Positions 20,962 to 31,959 of a DNA stretch of 64,000 nucleotides are shown in pieces. The position numbers and the translations under genes were made by a program. Source of the stretch: Effrenium voratum (Eukaryota > Sar > Dinophyceae > Suessiales > Symbiodiniaceae); contig CAUJNA010000489.1 of the NCBI GenBank assembly GCA_963377175.1, positions 140,001 to 204,000 on the forward strand, in the 5' to 3' direction. The notes beneath the pieces are model-generated. The model saw nothing but the letters and a program-made list of their open reading frames with translations, was not told the origin of the DNA and ran no database searches. Position 1 is the stretch's first letter, and each line of letters starts with the position of its first letter.

Positions 20962-23022
20962 CTTCGGGCCCACAGCAATGGTCAATTGGGATCCGGGTGG
21001 ATGGAAGGTTTCCAGAGGACAAGTTGGCTGGTCACACCGGGATGAACGTCGAGCGACTTCGGATCGGAAAAAACGTCAGGGAGTTCTCTATGGGGTAAGC
21101 GATGGGGATTGGGGCATTCCCAGAAAAGAATCCGAATGAGCCCGAAATTAACATTACCAACTTTCAAATGTGAAGGTTTGGTCGGGTGCTCCAGTGGAGG
21201 TTAACTATAAGTAGTACAATACGTACTTCGGTACTCGATTTCTGCATAGGTTACCTGGGTTATTTGCATTGCTTTTTCGGGCATCGCAAGCGCGAACTGA
21301 GTTCTGCCTGGTTGCCAATGCAGCACAGACTTGGAAGTCCGGGGGGATTACAGCCAACACCCCCCCCCCAACTTGCAACTGCTTTTTCAACCATGTGCAA
21401 CATTTTCTTGGTACGGTAACCAAAAACAGTCGTGGGGAGGTGCTGGCTTAGTTGGAAAACCACAGAAAGCCAACCCGCTTCAGAACTTCATTCAGGGGCC
21501 CCAAGCCTCCCAGAAACTCACCCATACCTTGCCGTCCGAGGCGAAAGGTACTCGTTTTGGGGCGTTGAATTCTGAAAACCTGCGCGCCATGTTCGAGAGT
21601 CCCCCCAATCCCAAAAAAACCAAGCGCCCCAAAAAACGCGGGCAGCGGTTTCCCCGTCCAATCGTTAACAGGTAGAAATTTGAATTCCCAGTTGAGGTTT
21701 GGTCAGGGGAAAATCACCTGCTCAAGGTGCTGTGTAAAGCCGCACAAAACAACAAACAAAATAAGGGAGCTCTCAAACACATCAACCAAAAAGGCTACCG
21801 ATGGGCCCCATTTTGACAACGATTTGGTGCTTAACACCCTCAAAAAGGGTTTCCATAAATAAAATAAAAAAACACCTGTTTGGGCGTGTCTTACTTTTCG
21901 GGGGTTAACCGTGGCTAGTCTCCTGTTGGCTTTTAGTTGAAACCACCCCAAAAAAACATGCACCCTGAAAAGCGTCGTGCCCATCGTTTCCAGGCGAGCG
22001 GCACTTCCTCTCCGGCTACATTCGATTGGGCGCAGCCCATGGGGCAAATTCAGCCATGGCCCTTACGATTTTCACCGAGTGGGACAATGCGCAGGGAGGG
22101 CGTCTTTAAGCCACCTGAGTTGACACAGTGCAGTCGAAAAAGCCCGAGGGGTTGTCTCAACGCCAGCTTCCTTTTGGCTTCTTAAGACAACACACCAGGG
22201 GTCTTCAAAAACAAAAATGGGACACAAATGGGTTTTGAAGACGCTTGAAGACGCATCGGTAGAACCCTTGCACATGCGCTGTCCCTCGATTTCACTGGAC
22301 AGCACGCTCCAAAAATACCTGCCAACGCTTTGTGTTGTTTTCTTTCTATCATTATTTTTACAAAATGGTTTCAGAAGAACACATCTTGCTTGTCATGTAA
22401 AGTAAGCTTTCTCCCAGCATAATATTTATTTGATCAGGAATATGAGTCTCAAACGGAGGACCCTACAAAATAGGGTTTCGGTCTTCTGATTGGTTGCTCT
22501 TGAAAGCTTGCGGGCTTTTATTTAGTTCCCGTGACAAGGACAGAAGAATAGCAACATGCAAGCCGCATGGCTTCACGGAAGCACCCGGAGCCAAAGAGGT
22601 GCGACCGGGAACTCGCCCACCGATGCCGCCCCGGTTCACCAAAAGCGGATTGGGAGTTGCGCCGTTGCACCTCATATGCAAAGCCACGCCCGAGATCAGA
22701 GAAAGAATCCATGAAAAATTCACTTGGGCCCTGGAAAAAAAGGAAGAATCCCTGTGCACCTCCAGTTTCTCAAGTGGGGGCCGTTACATCAAACTCTGGT
22801 GGATCTTCCGGCCGAACATTCCCTCGGCCAAAGCGAGGAGCCAGCAAGGAAACTGGAGGAACATTCAGCTGCCCCATGAGCCAGGGCCCCCTTGACCCAA
22901 ACTCAGGTGCCAAACCCAAATTGACCCGAGCTTGCTTGGTTGCTTGCTTGCTCGCTTGCTTGCTTGCTTGCCTGCCTTTCTTTGTTTGAATTAATTTACT
23001 TACTTGCTTCTGCTTTTTGCCC

Positions 23023-23088
23023 TGTCTTGATCCACCGCAAGCTGTTCTGTTGCTCTGTCTTGATCCACCGCAAGCTGTTCTGTTGCTC
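23023..23088. repeat. 33-bp tandem duplication
   Basis: Two adjacent copies of a unit beginning TTGATCCACCGCAAGCTG and ending TTGCTCTG. Confidence 0.85.
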
Positions 23089-24594
23089 TGCATGTCCCCT
23101 TTGAACATCACCCGCAAGCAACAGGAACTCGGTTGCGCCGGCAGAAACCGTAAGGACTTGAAATGACCACATGTCTTTCCCCATGCTAAGCATCCGCTCC
23201 CCGAATTCGGCCCGGCGCTAACACACAGAACCCTGAAGGCTTTCTTTACCGTAGCCAGCTTCTCACTGGCGGGTTTTCGGCAAGGCTAGGCTCCAGTTGC
23301 CCGCTTACCCCTTGGGGCCTCGAAGTTCAAAAAGTTCAAAACCCACTGGTTCCAATCCAAAGGGTAAGCAGCAGGAACTCGACGCGGAATTGGGTGACCC
23401 GGGTGACCCGGGTGACCCACGGATCATCCGGGCGACCAAAAGGGCGACTCGTTTCGGGCGGAAATTTCGGGGGGTCTTGTTCTGTCGCACTGGCCAAGGC
23501 AACCGCAAGCCAGAAACCTGCGGTCGAGTCGAGTCTGGCGGTGAGCCTTTTTTGCTCACTTCAAAGGCGCCGTGCTCTATGGGAACGTGGAGTGGTCCCA
23601 AGGGAACCTACCAACGGCTTCCTTGAGCCCAGGAAACATCTTGCGCTTCCAATCCATGTGGCTGTGTCTCAAACTAGGAGACCCCCAAAAAAGGTTGACG
23701 TTACAAACCAGCCAAAGCAGGGCGCCTGTGTGATGCAAGCCCGGAACCGCTTGCAAATCGACAAACCTCTCGGAAAGCTGGACATCTCGTGAACTCCGAG
23801 CCCGACCCTTGGGTCCACGAAACATTTCCCCGGCACGTCGTTCAGGCGATCCATTGGCCTATGTACAACTTCGCGGCCAAGAGAACGAGCTGAAGCACAG
23901 GAAACTGCTGCCACTGAGGGATTTCAGGACGCCAGACATAAGCGTGTTTCCAAAACATGTCAGCGCTGAAGTTTTTTTTCCAGCTGCCACGTCGCTCGTC
24001 TCACGGAAAAGTGGCCATCTGCGAGCGCGAAATCTTGAAATGATTCTATCGTCTCCTTGGCCGTGGTTGGAACTCTTGGCATACAAGCACGCACACGCAG
24101 GGGCCAACATGAACCAAAAGCAACCTGAAAAAGGAACTCCCTAAAGCGAGACCAAAAAGGAGCCTAAAAGCAAGCGAAAAAGCAAAACAAACGCCAGCAC
24201 TGCCAAGTCAAGTAAGCGACTCGTTGGGATCGGCGCAGGACGCACGCTCCTTCACGCCATCCGTCGCGTTCCTTGGAATTCGTGAAAAGGACTCGCGCAA
24301 AAGAAAAGGTAAGAAAGAGAGAATGCAAGAGCAAGAGCAAGACCAAGAGAAAGCACAAGAGAAAGAGAAAGTGCAAGAGTGAGAGCAACAAAAAGAGAAA
24401 AAACACTGGAACACGAGACAAACAAAAAAAGAAACGTGAAACACAGAAACACGCCAAACAAGGAGACAACAACACCCATAGAACGCTAAATCGAATGAGC
24501 GTCCCGTCACGCCAGCGGTCGGGCCAATGCTTTTGGCCTAGCAGGGCAGGGCTAGATCTCTGCTGAAACATGTGAACGCTGCCCTCAGCTCCCC

Positions 24595-24895
24595 TGCTAA
24601 AAGTTTAGCTTTTGGTGAGTGAAATAGACATCTAAAAAAGCCAAAAAGCAAAAGAAAAAAAGAAGAAGACAAACACTATAAAAGCTAAAAGGCGGCTAAA
24701 AGGCTAAAGGCTAAAAGGCTAAAAGGCTAAATCACCTGCTAAAAGTTCAACTTTGGATCCCCTGACGGGTGAAATGGAACAAAGCTTAAAAAAGGCTAAA
24801 AGCTAATTGGTGAAATCCCCCTCAGGTCTCAACTTTTAGTGGGTGAAATGGACATCCAAAAAAGCTAAACACTAAAAAGTCTCTAAAAGGCTAAG
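24595..24895. repeat. CTAAAAGG-rich repeat field
   Basis: Repeated GCTAAAAGGCTAAA plus three diverged copies of a unit with CTGCTAAAAGTT... GGGTGAAATGGACATC at about 24595, 24735 and 24825. Confidence 0.65.
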
Positions 24896-25116
24896 GCATC
24901 GGATCGCTGGCTTCGCCACATGTGACTGCCAAACTGCCGTTTTGGCTTCGCATATGAAACAAGTTCCCCCCGCGGTTTCCGCTTTGAGGGAAAGCATACC
25001 GAAAACTCGTTGAAACCAATGCCACCAACCCGGCTGCTTAGACCGCTCCAAATGAAAAAGCAACGACGAGTAGCCATGCCCCACCGGAGGTCTGTTTCTC
25101 TGCAGATTTTTTGCAC

Positions 25117-25180
25117 CTGCCTCCTTGCGCTCAAGCTCTTTTGGCTCGCACTCTCTGCAAACTGGCTCGCCGTTCCTTGG
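25117..25180 (-). CDS. Probable exon (CxxC, charged)
   Basis: It reads PRNGEPVCRECEPKELERKE and then A, with a CxxC pair. Donor GT (G|GTGCAA). The acceptor GAG|C at 25180 gives phase 0, agreeing with the end of 26424-26548; an AAG|G site at 25175 is the alternative. Charged and plausible, but no domain recognised. Confidence 0.45.
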
Positions 25181-25798
25181 CTCGTGCCGCCGTGCCCATT
25201 GCCCGCCTTTGAGGGCGGAAATTGCCTGGCCATGAGTTGTTACTCCCGAACACCTCGTTATTTTTGCATGATGGCACCTGCCGCAATCCATGTTACACAA
25301 CGGTTTCCAGGTTGCCTACTGCAATAGATGTTGGATGGATTTGCTGTGTGACTCAGAAATCCTCGAAACACCGAAGGCTCCTAGAGGGCGCTCCCTTTGA
25401 ATTGGACCGCAAGGTAAGGTCTACAAAGCAAACGGGAAACTGGGGAAGGTCTGACATAGGCTTCCAAACAGGTACGGAAACAAGCAAGCTTGTCATCATA
25501 CTTACAACTCTTGGGTTCCCTATTCATGTCTCTCACAAGCTCAAGTCTTAAACGCACCCTTTCACAAGGATAGCAAGTTGGCCCCTGTAGAAGAAAGAAT
25601 CAAAGAGGACAACATACCAATTGTCTATGGTGATTTAATGAGTTGATAGATTCGCAATCTTGAAGCATAACATGTTGGCCCGTAACGCAGCTGCGACTTG
25701 TTGATTCCGCCACCCAGAATCAAAGTGCACCAAATGGGGTCTCGTGCCCTTTGATGAGTTGGGTTGCCCACATAAAAAAGAAGAAGAAAAAACTTAAG

Positions 25799-26197
25799 GC
25801 ACCCAACGTGACATTTTTTAGGTAAGAGAAAAAACTCTCGAATTACTGATTTTTGTTTGACCGTTAAAAAAAAGCTTGCCCCCCGAAAAAGCGCTCGACC
25901 AAATCCCCTTCTTCCATCCAGAGCAAGGCGGGCATTGTTACGTTTTAAATTTGAACTTGCTTGCGGATATTTGCGCTCGGTTTGCGGATATTTGCGCTCG
26001 TTTTACACTTCAATTTCTGCTCGCTCCTTTCGAAAATTCAGCGACCGATCATCTTGGAGGACCGACCAGCCCGGTTTTGGGAAAAAACGCTCGAAGCAGG
26101 AACAAGTGTACGTTTACCATATTTTGGTGACGACCGCTGGTTTTGCAATACGTTTGGGCTAAGGGCAGATTTTTTTTTTAACGAAGGGTGCTCCAGG
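25799..26197. repeat. Dispersed ~400-bp repeat, copy 2
   Basis: Same orientation and order of blocks as 11781-12228, with internal small deletions. The GCGGATATTTGCGCTCG units are fewer here. Confidence 0.85.
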
Positions 26198-26423
26198 AAG
26201 CAATATAACTTGAGACACCTGAGGTTTTCATGGCAAGTGCCTCTTTTTTCAGAGATTCGCATTCCTTCAGGAAAGTTGGAATGCATTTGCAGGGTGCCAA
26301 AAAAAAAGAAAAACAACTCGCCTCTCATCAGGCCAGATTCCTCAAAGAAAGTGAAATGCGTTTCCAAATTGCAATAAACAACGAATCGTCAGGCCGAACG
26401 AAAAGACGAAAACTCGCAGCTGC

Positions 26424-26548
26424 CAAGCCGGGCGGCGGCTCCACGAGCGGCACCCAGCCCCCTTCTTCCCGCCGCAGCATCTTCACGCTGCCGTCCACCG
26501 TCGAGGCGTCCACTTCGAAGACTTCCCCCGGCTGCAGCATCTTGTCGC
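26424..26548 (-). CDS. SH3b-like domain, second exon
   Basis: 125-nt exon, CAG|GC acceptor, GC donor (TTG|GCAGCT). It reads DKMLQPGEVFEVDASTVDG and then VKMLRREEGGWVPLVEPPPG. The pattern PGxxFEV...LR...GGWVPL is that of bacterial-type SH3 (SH3b) beta-barrels, used as small binding or targeting modules. It joins RESRQYGAPG from 26724-26799 with a split glycine codon. Domain assignment is from pattern only. Confidence 0.75.
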
Positions 26549-26723
26549 CTGAGCTTGGGTGGGCTTCGCTGTTCTAGGGTCTCGGTGTATCAACTCCAAG
26601 ACAAATGCTGACTGGGTGGTGTTCTTTTTTTGCCGTTTCCCCCGTTTAAATGACCCCCTAGGGCGGGTGTCAGGTTTCCCCTAGAGAAACTTTGAGCCAT
26701 GCCAAGGCCATGCGCCCAGCTGC

Positions 26724-26799
26724 CGGGTGCCCCGTACTGCCGGCTCTCGCGCACCCGGATCTGCACGTTGGCAACGTAGATCTTGTTCTTCACCAGGCC
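26724..26799 (-). CDS. SH3b-like domain, first exon
   Basis: 76-nt exon, CAG|G acceptor, GC donor (G|GCAGCT). It reads GLVKNKIYVANVQIRVRESR and then QYGAP. VxIRVRES is the first-strand signature of SH3b domains. Phase 0 start fits 28963; the trailing base fits 26548. A GC donor 6 bases earlier (GGG|GCACCC) gives the wrong phase. Confidence 0.72.
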
Positions 26800-26936
26800 C
26801 TGGCGATTCGCCCTATCAACCTAGTTGTCCTTTGTGGACCAATAGATGGGTTTCCCCGGTAAATGGGACAACAACACCAGTCTCAAGCACTGGAACCCAT
26901 GGACTTTTCGGACCTAAAAAGAGGACACTCGCCTGA

Positions 26937-27080
26937 ATCATACTCAAAACCCGGTACTAAAATGGTCGTAATCCCAGAACCATGCTTCAAGAATTAAGAA
27001 GGCGGATATCCGCAGCTATTTAGGGCAAGGGGATTGTCCAGTACTAACCTTCATCTACCCGGGTTTTGATTGTGGCTCAC
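26937..27080. repeat. Inverted-repeat element (TCAAAACC family)
   Basis: Begins AATCATACTCAAAACCCGG and ends CCCGGGTTTTGATTGTGGCT. The core includes a GCGGATATCCGC palindrome also seen near 5.41 kb. Confidence 0.5.
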
Positions 27081-27123
27081 CTGCCGTGAGAGGGTAGCCC
27101 TGAGCACTGCAAACCACCGTAAC

Positions 27124-27205
27124 AAGGTCCTCCAGTAGAGAGGATAGAATAAGGGTACCCTTTTTTTTGCTGTAGTCTATTTTGGTAGGGGAACCCTCCC
27201 CCAAA
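27124..27205. repeat. Dispersed 80-bp repeat, copy 2
   Basis: AGGTCCTCCAGTAGAGAGG followed by AGAATAAGGGTACCC and TAGGGGAACCCTCCC, same orientation as the other copies. Confidence 0.8.
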
Positions 27206-27552
27206 AAAGGGAAAAAGGGCACTACTGCGGGACCTAGGTAAAGCTGCGTGTCATTTGCATAATCTACGCAAACAAAGCACTGTCAATCGAGACCTGTCCT
27301 GTCGGGAAATGTCTCAAAAACCCCGAGGATTCCCAAAAACACTCTGTAGATCCAAAGCTCAAAAGATCTCGGTCAATGCAAAACTCTTACACAACAACTC
27401 AAATCCGAAACAAAAAGCACACATGTCGGCAACTATGTCCTGGATGGAAATTATTGAAACAAATCCTCAGTAAAACAAAAAGTTGAAGACACACCCTCAG
27501 TAAATGCAGAAATCCCAAGTGGTGATTGTTTTGCCCCCCCCCCTCCGGCAGC

Positions 27553-28360
27553 AAAGACTAAGTATTGGCAATGCAACTCAGTTCAGCACCCAAATACTGG
27601 ATTTAGCATTGGGAACCTAAGATTCAGTATTGACAACACTGAATTTAGACTGGCAGGTTTAGGATGGGCAAGCTAAGACTAAGTATTGGCAATACTAAAT
27701 ACAACATTGGCAGTTTTGGGATCTATGACTAAGTAGTGGCAATACTTAATTTAGTGTTGGAAGCACCAACTTTGGCATCGAGAATCAATAATCAAGTATT
27801 GGCAATACCTAGTTTAGTATAAGCATTTTAGGGGTCGAAGATCAAGCACTGACTATACTAAATTTAGTAGTGGTTCAAAGAGAGACTAGGTTGAGTACTT
27901 CCAATACCAAATTGAGTGCTGCCAATAACAAAGATTTTGTGTATTTTCAATACTGAATCTTAGGTTCCTCGGGCTAGATTTCAGCCTTGCCCTCACCAAA
28001 CTCAGTGTTGCCAATACTTAGCCGTTGATTCCCAGGTTCGCTCGGTTGCCTTGGCCACCTAGACACCTAGGTGAACCTAGGAGTTTTGGCAATCCTGAAT
28101 CTAGTAACGGGCTAAGTTCAGCCTTGGCAATACTGAAGTTATCGATTTAACATTGGGAACCTAAGAGTAGCTATTTGGGGGATCTAAGATTTATCAAGAT
28201 TTAGTACTGACCATGTTGAATTCAGTACTGGAAAAAAAGAGATCAAGCAATGGCAACAAGGGATCCCGGGCAGTTGCTCACTGTCTTGAGAAGTTGAGTG
28301 TTGGCAATACTGAGCGTAGCATTGAGAAGCTAAGATTCAGTAGTGACAATATTATATGTT
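27553..28360. repeat. Field of AGTATTGGCAATACT-type palindromes
   Basis: About 800 bp in which variants of AGTATTGGCAATACT recur at irregular 40-70 bp spacing (for example at 27553, 27684, 27797 and, in variant form, 28010 and 28300). They are mixed with TAAATTTAGT and GAACCTAAGATTCAGTA. The core is an imperfect palindrome. Confidence 0.7.
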
Positions 28361-28962
28361 GGGCCATACAATCTCGTCTAACCCTAAACGTGTTGTTTTG
28401 ATGCTCTCATGTGTTTCTGCTTTCAGATTTGGGGGTCATTCATCCCCATTGAATAACTATGAATTGGGGTTCACTTTTGCTTGTCTAACCTTTGTCCAAG
28501 AGCCCACAGTTTTATAGCTCCGATAGGACACCCTATGGGCAGCTATGGTTGCTGACATGTTGCCTTTTTTTCAGGTCTCTCGGTGGAATTTTGAACTTAC
28601 TTGGTGGGCATCTCACGTCCGGGATGCCATAGACGACCATCTTTTCGAGAGTTGCTCAAAGGGAGACCTAAACTCTACCAGAAATCGGGGGATCGGTTTT
28701 GGAACGCCAAAGGAGAAGCAACGCCCAAGGAACGACACAGCACCGAAAAGAGCCACAGAAAGCAAAGCGCAGTCTCCAGAAACCGCACACTGGGTGTCCT
28801 TCTTGGGAAAATAGATGGGCTTCCCTGGTGGTTGAGTGAACCAGGTAAACCAGGTAAACCAGGTGGTTGATTGAACCAAACCAGGAATCGCCCTCAATTG
28901 TTCGACCAAACCAAAAAGGACACCTATTTTCGCACACCAAACCAAGGGTTTTCCTCGGGCGC

Positions 28963-29070
28963 CTCGAGGGATGGCAGGTCGGGGCGGACGTCCGTGACGG
29001 GCGCAGACCAATCCTTTCCCGTGCGCTCGATCGTCTTCCAGGTGGCCTCCAGGGAGTCGTCGAAAGGTCC
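28963..29070 (-). CDS. Exon before SH3b domain
   Basis: 108-nt exon (36 codons, phase 0 both ends), CAG|G acceptor, probable GC donor (GAG|GCGCCC). It reads GPFDDSLEATWKTIERTGKD and then WSAPVTDVRPDLPSLE. Acidic and tryptophan-containing; no domain recognised. The neighbours on both sides are also phase 0. Confidence 0.66.
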
Positions 29071-29270
29071 CTGGGGTTGGTTCAGGTCCATCTTGGGCCA
29101 AAAAAAATTCGGGGGGGCGCGGGGTGTTTGTTGGGAACCCCAGGAAGGGGTACTGCTGGTAGGGCTTCTTGGGGAAGGGCTGACTTTTTGGCCAGCCAAC
29201 CAAAGATAGGGTTGACGCTTGATTAGGGCTTGAGGTGTTTGTTGGAGCAAGACACTCTGCTAAGGCCCGC

Positions 29271-29339
29271 CTTCTCCTTTGCCTTCCACTGCCTCTCCTT
29301 TGCCTTCCACTCCTGCCACTCCTCAGCCGTCCAGCATTC
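29271..29339 (-). CDS. Charged coiled-coil-like exon
   Basis: It reads ECWTAEEWQEWKAKERQWKA and then KEK. The WQEWKAKERQWKAKEK part repeats itself every seven to eight residues and is probably helical. Acceptor GAG|G; the frame stays open upstream through EALAEPTLE, so the start could lie some 20 bases earlier. Donor GC (AAG|GCGGGC), phase 0. Confidence 0.6.
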
Positions 29340-29672
29340 CTCCAGTGTGGGCTCAGCCAAGGCTTCAGTGACTCAGGGAGGTCCTTCTGGAGTTCGGAAG
29401 CCACTTGGGTGGACATCTTCGGGTTCCATCATTGGAATCTGGATGAGACCCTTGGTTGACCTTGCTTTTGCATTCAGTTAGCGGGAACCGCCCTTAGACA
29501 GCAGCAAAGACAGAGAGAGAAAGAGAGAGAAACAGAGAGGGAGAAACCCTTGGCTGATCAATAGGTTGCACCCCATGTCGGAACACTTTCGCTCTAGGAA
29601 GCCAGGAGGTTCATTCGGCCGGGGGTCGGCTTTGCCTCGAGAGACCTAAAAAGCACTTTTAGGGGCCGTACG

Positions 29673-29673
<1 letters not shown>

Positions 29674-29704
<31 letters not shown>

Positions 29705-29740
29705 CACATATATTTTCATATATCTATATATATATATGCT
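29674..29740. repeat. TA dinucleotide tract
   Basis: Nearly pure TA/CA alternation next to the exon at 29776-29879. Confidence 0.9.
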
Positions 29741-29775
29741 CTCGCTTCGGTTTGGCGTGGCCCCTTTGGCCGCAC

Positions 29776-29879
29776 CGATCCGCGCCTTCTGTCGACTGGC
29801 CCTCGTCTCCTGTGGCCATGCCTCGCGCTCTCGGGACTCCTCGCGCTCCGAGAACTCCACGCAGAGCGGCCAGCCCTTC
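29776..29879 (-). CDS. Charged helical exon
   Basis: GAG|G acceptor, GT donor (ATCG|GTGCGG), 104 nt. It reads KGWPLCVEFSEREESREREA and then WPQETRASRQKARI. All three frames are open; this one has heptad-like Glu/Arg spacing. Phase to the next known exon is not continuous, so another exon lies between. Confidence 0.5.
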
Positions 29880-30815
29880 CTCGGAGCGATCCGAGGGCGC
29901 CACGTTCGGCAGCGCGGAGACAAAAAAACAAACAAAAAAATCAACGCCCACAGCGTGGGGGGGGGGAGGGGGGGAAACGAGACCGAAAAATCCAATCGCC
30001 CGCCCGCAGCTGTTGGATGGAAAGGATGGTCCCTACTGTCCAGCTTCTGGAAAGGGACATGAAAAAGGAACATGCAAAAATCCAGGCCCCCCCTGTCCAG
30101 CTTCTGGATGAAAAACTCCAACTGGAAAGGGACATTTAAAAAAAAGCTGCTGTCCAGTTAATGGGATGATATTTTATTCGGAGGGCCCTTGGGAGGTATG
30201 AGAATCAGTACCAAAGGCCCTCCCTATTATTTTTTTGTTGGGGGGGGGGGGCGTTGAGTTTAGAGTGTATCTTTGTGCGCATGCTTCTCGCGGGGAAGGT
30301 GCTATTTCTCCGTCAATGAGGTGTCAAAGGTCGACTTTGCGCACTCGGCAGAGCAAGCTCAATTCCACCCTCCAGTCTGAACATGAATTTAGACTGCTGT
30401 TTTGCAAGGCCAATCTCGATTCAATCGGCTCTGTTCTGTGCCTGGGGGTTGGCGGTGGGTGTTGGGCTTGGGGACGTTGTCTGCAAGCTTTCTAAGTGTT
30501 GCGCTGCACGAAGATATGTCTGGGCCGCATTCGGTTCTTTGCTCCAAGCTGCTGTATGACTGTGGTCTTTGTGTGTGGCTTGAAGGCTCCAGGTTGATGT
30601 CAGGTCTGTGGACTTTGGGCGGAGATCCGACGAGGAGGGCGTGCAATAGCACGTAGATCCAAAACGCGCTCTTGGGTGGACCCGAAATACATAGATATTC
30701 ACGCACCCGCAAACATCAGGAAGGGGTGTTCCGAACCATTCACCGATCAACTGTGCTGTGAAAAGCCAAGGCACACCTGAACCGCCTTTCATTTCCCTTT
30801 GCCGATCGAAGCTGC
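29880..30815. other. Intron
   Basis: Contains short G tracts near 29960 and 30241 and no credible exon. Confidence 0.4.
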
Positions 30816-30914
30816 CGAGGAGCTGCTTGGTATTCGGCACCCAGCCCCGACCGTCTTTGAGACGGAGCATTTGGATGCGGTTGTCTTGCTGCACACCGTC
30901 CACTTCAAACCTGA
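30816..30914 (-). CDS. SH3b-like domain (upstream copy), second exon
   Basis: It reads RFEVDGVQQDNRIQMLRLKD and then GRGWVPNTKQLL, matching FEV...MLR...GWVPL in 26424-26548. Donor GC (CTCG|GCAGCT). The start was chosen so that two bases complete the codon left by 31874-31959, giving QAVRRVRFEV. An AG|G site four bases later is an alternative. Confidence 0.7.
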
Positions 30915-31873
30915 CTGACACGTTTCCAAGCCCAGACTTAGGAACGCAAGTGGCAGCTTTTCAATGGCTTAAAAACACGAGGAAAAGGGTGAAAGGGCAG
31001 AACACTTTGCGACAGCTGGCAACATGTTGGGTCGAGGCCGCGCTTCGAATAACTAGAAGCTCAAGCTGCCCTTGCGACGCCAAACGATGGCGCGCATGGC
31101 ACCAGCGCGAAAACAAGCCCACCCTAACCCCACTTTCCCCGCTCCCCCTCCCTGAAAAGCGCTGGTAGAACACATATGGTTGCGCCCATCAACACGTGTC
31201 TCGCGCAAGTGTAGCATACTTGTGCGGAGGCAGCATATGCGCCGCGGCGTTGGACATGACTACTGGAAAGCACCACATGTCCAAACAGTCGAGGTGAAAC
31301 AGTCATAACGTCTTGTCTAGTCACGCTGCTGCAGATCAACATGGAACCCCCAAAGCCGCCCGTTTCCGGAGGAATTCCGATTTCCGATCTCGAAAATCCC
31401 AGCGGTAGATGAACCAGGTGACAAGCTCGTTTCAGGCAAACCTGGACGTCCACCCCCCCTCCCGGGTCCACAGAAACGAGTCCCACGGGCCGTTTCCGTT
31501 GCCTCCCAGAGCCGAAGAAAAACCCGCACACACCGGCCGATTTTGGGGGGAAATGTCCTCATTTCTGCAAGAGAATTCAGCCGGCGCAAGAAAGCAAGGC
31601 GGAAAACCATCAGCCAAGCAATCACCCAAACAGAAAAAGCGGAAAAGAATACACAACACACACACACACACACAACACACATCCAGCAAAAGACCCAAAT
31701 AGACGGAAACTCGAGGTGTTGGGGGAAAGCTTCGAATGAGAAAGGTGAAAAAAATACACAACACACGCACCAAGCACACACCCAGCAAAAGACCCAAATA
31801 GACCAAACCTGGCGGTGTCGTCTTGCGTGAAACCGAAAAAGGTCTGCCAAAGTTTGGCCACGCAACCACTCAC

Positions 31874-31959
31874 CTCTGCGAACCGCCTGCCGGTACCAGC
31901 GGGCATCCATTTTGGGCTGCGGCCGCAAATAGATGTCAACGTTCGCCCGGAACCACTTC
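31874..31959 (-). CDS. SH3b-like domain (upstream copy), first exon
   Basis: GAG|G acceptor and the best GT donor of the window (AGAG|GTGAGT). It reads KWFRANVDIYLRPQPKMDAR and then WYRQAVRR. VDIYLRPQP aligns with VQIRVRESR of the other copy, and the distance to FEV is equal. The intron sits at a similar place in the domain in both copies. Confidence 0.7.

Larger units (their letters stand above)
20962..25116. other. Long intronic stretch, repeats, doubtful exons
   Basis: Mostly unremarkable. It holds CTTG repeats (22930-22975), a 33-bp tandem duplication (23023-23088), a GCAAGAGAAA-type purine tract (24296-24440) and three near-copies of a CTGCTAAAAGTT/GGGTGAAATGG unit (24595-24870). GC-rich islands at 22.58-22.66 and 23.39-23.54 kb are open in several frames and cannot be assigned. 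Confidence 0.4.
26800..28962. other. Intron with TCAAAACC element and AT palindrome field
   Basis: Holds an inverted-repeat element (26937-27080), the third listed dispersed element (27124-27205) and a degenerate palindrome field (27553-28360). No exon found. Confidence 0.5.

Noticed and set aside
22560..22680. Minus island (GRGFAYEVQRRNSQSAFGEP)
   Set aside because: Several frames open, no clean pair of splice sites in phase with neighbours.
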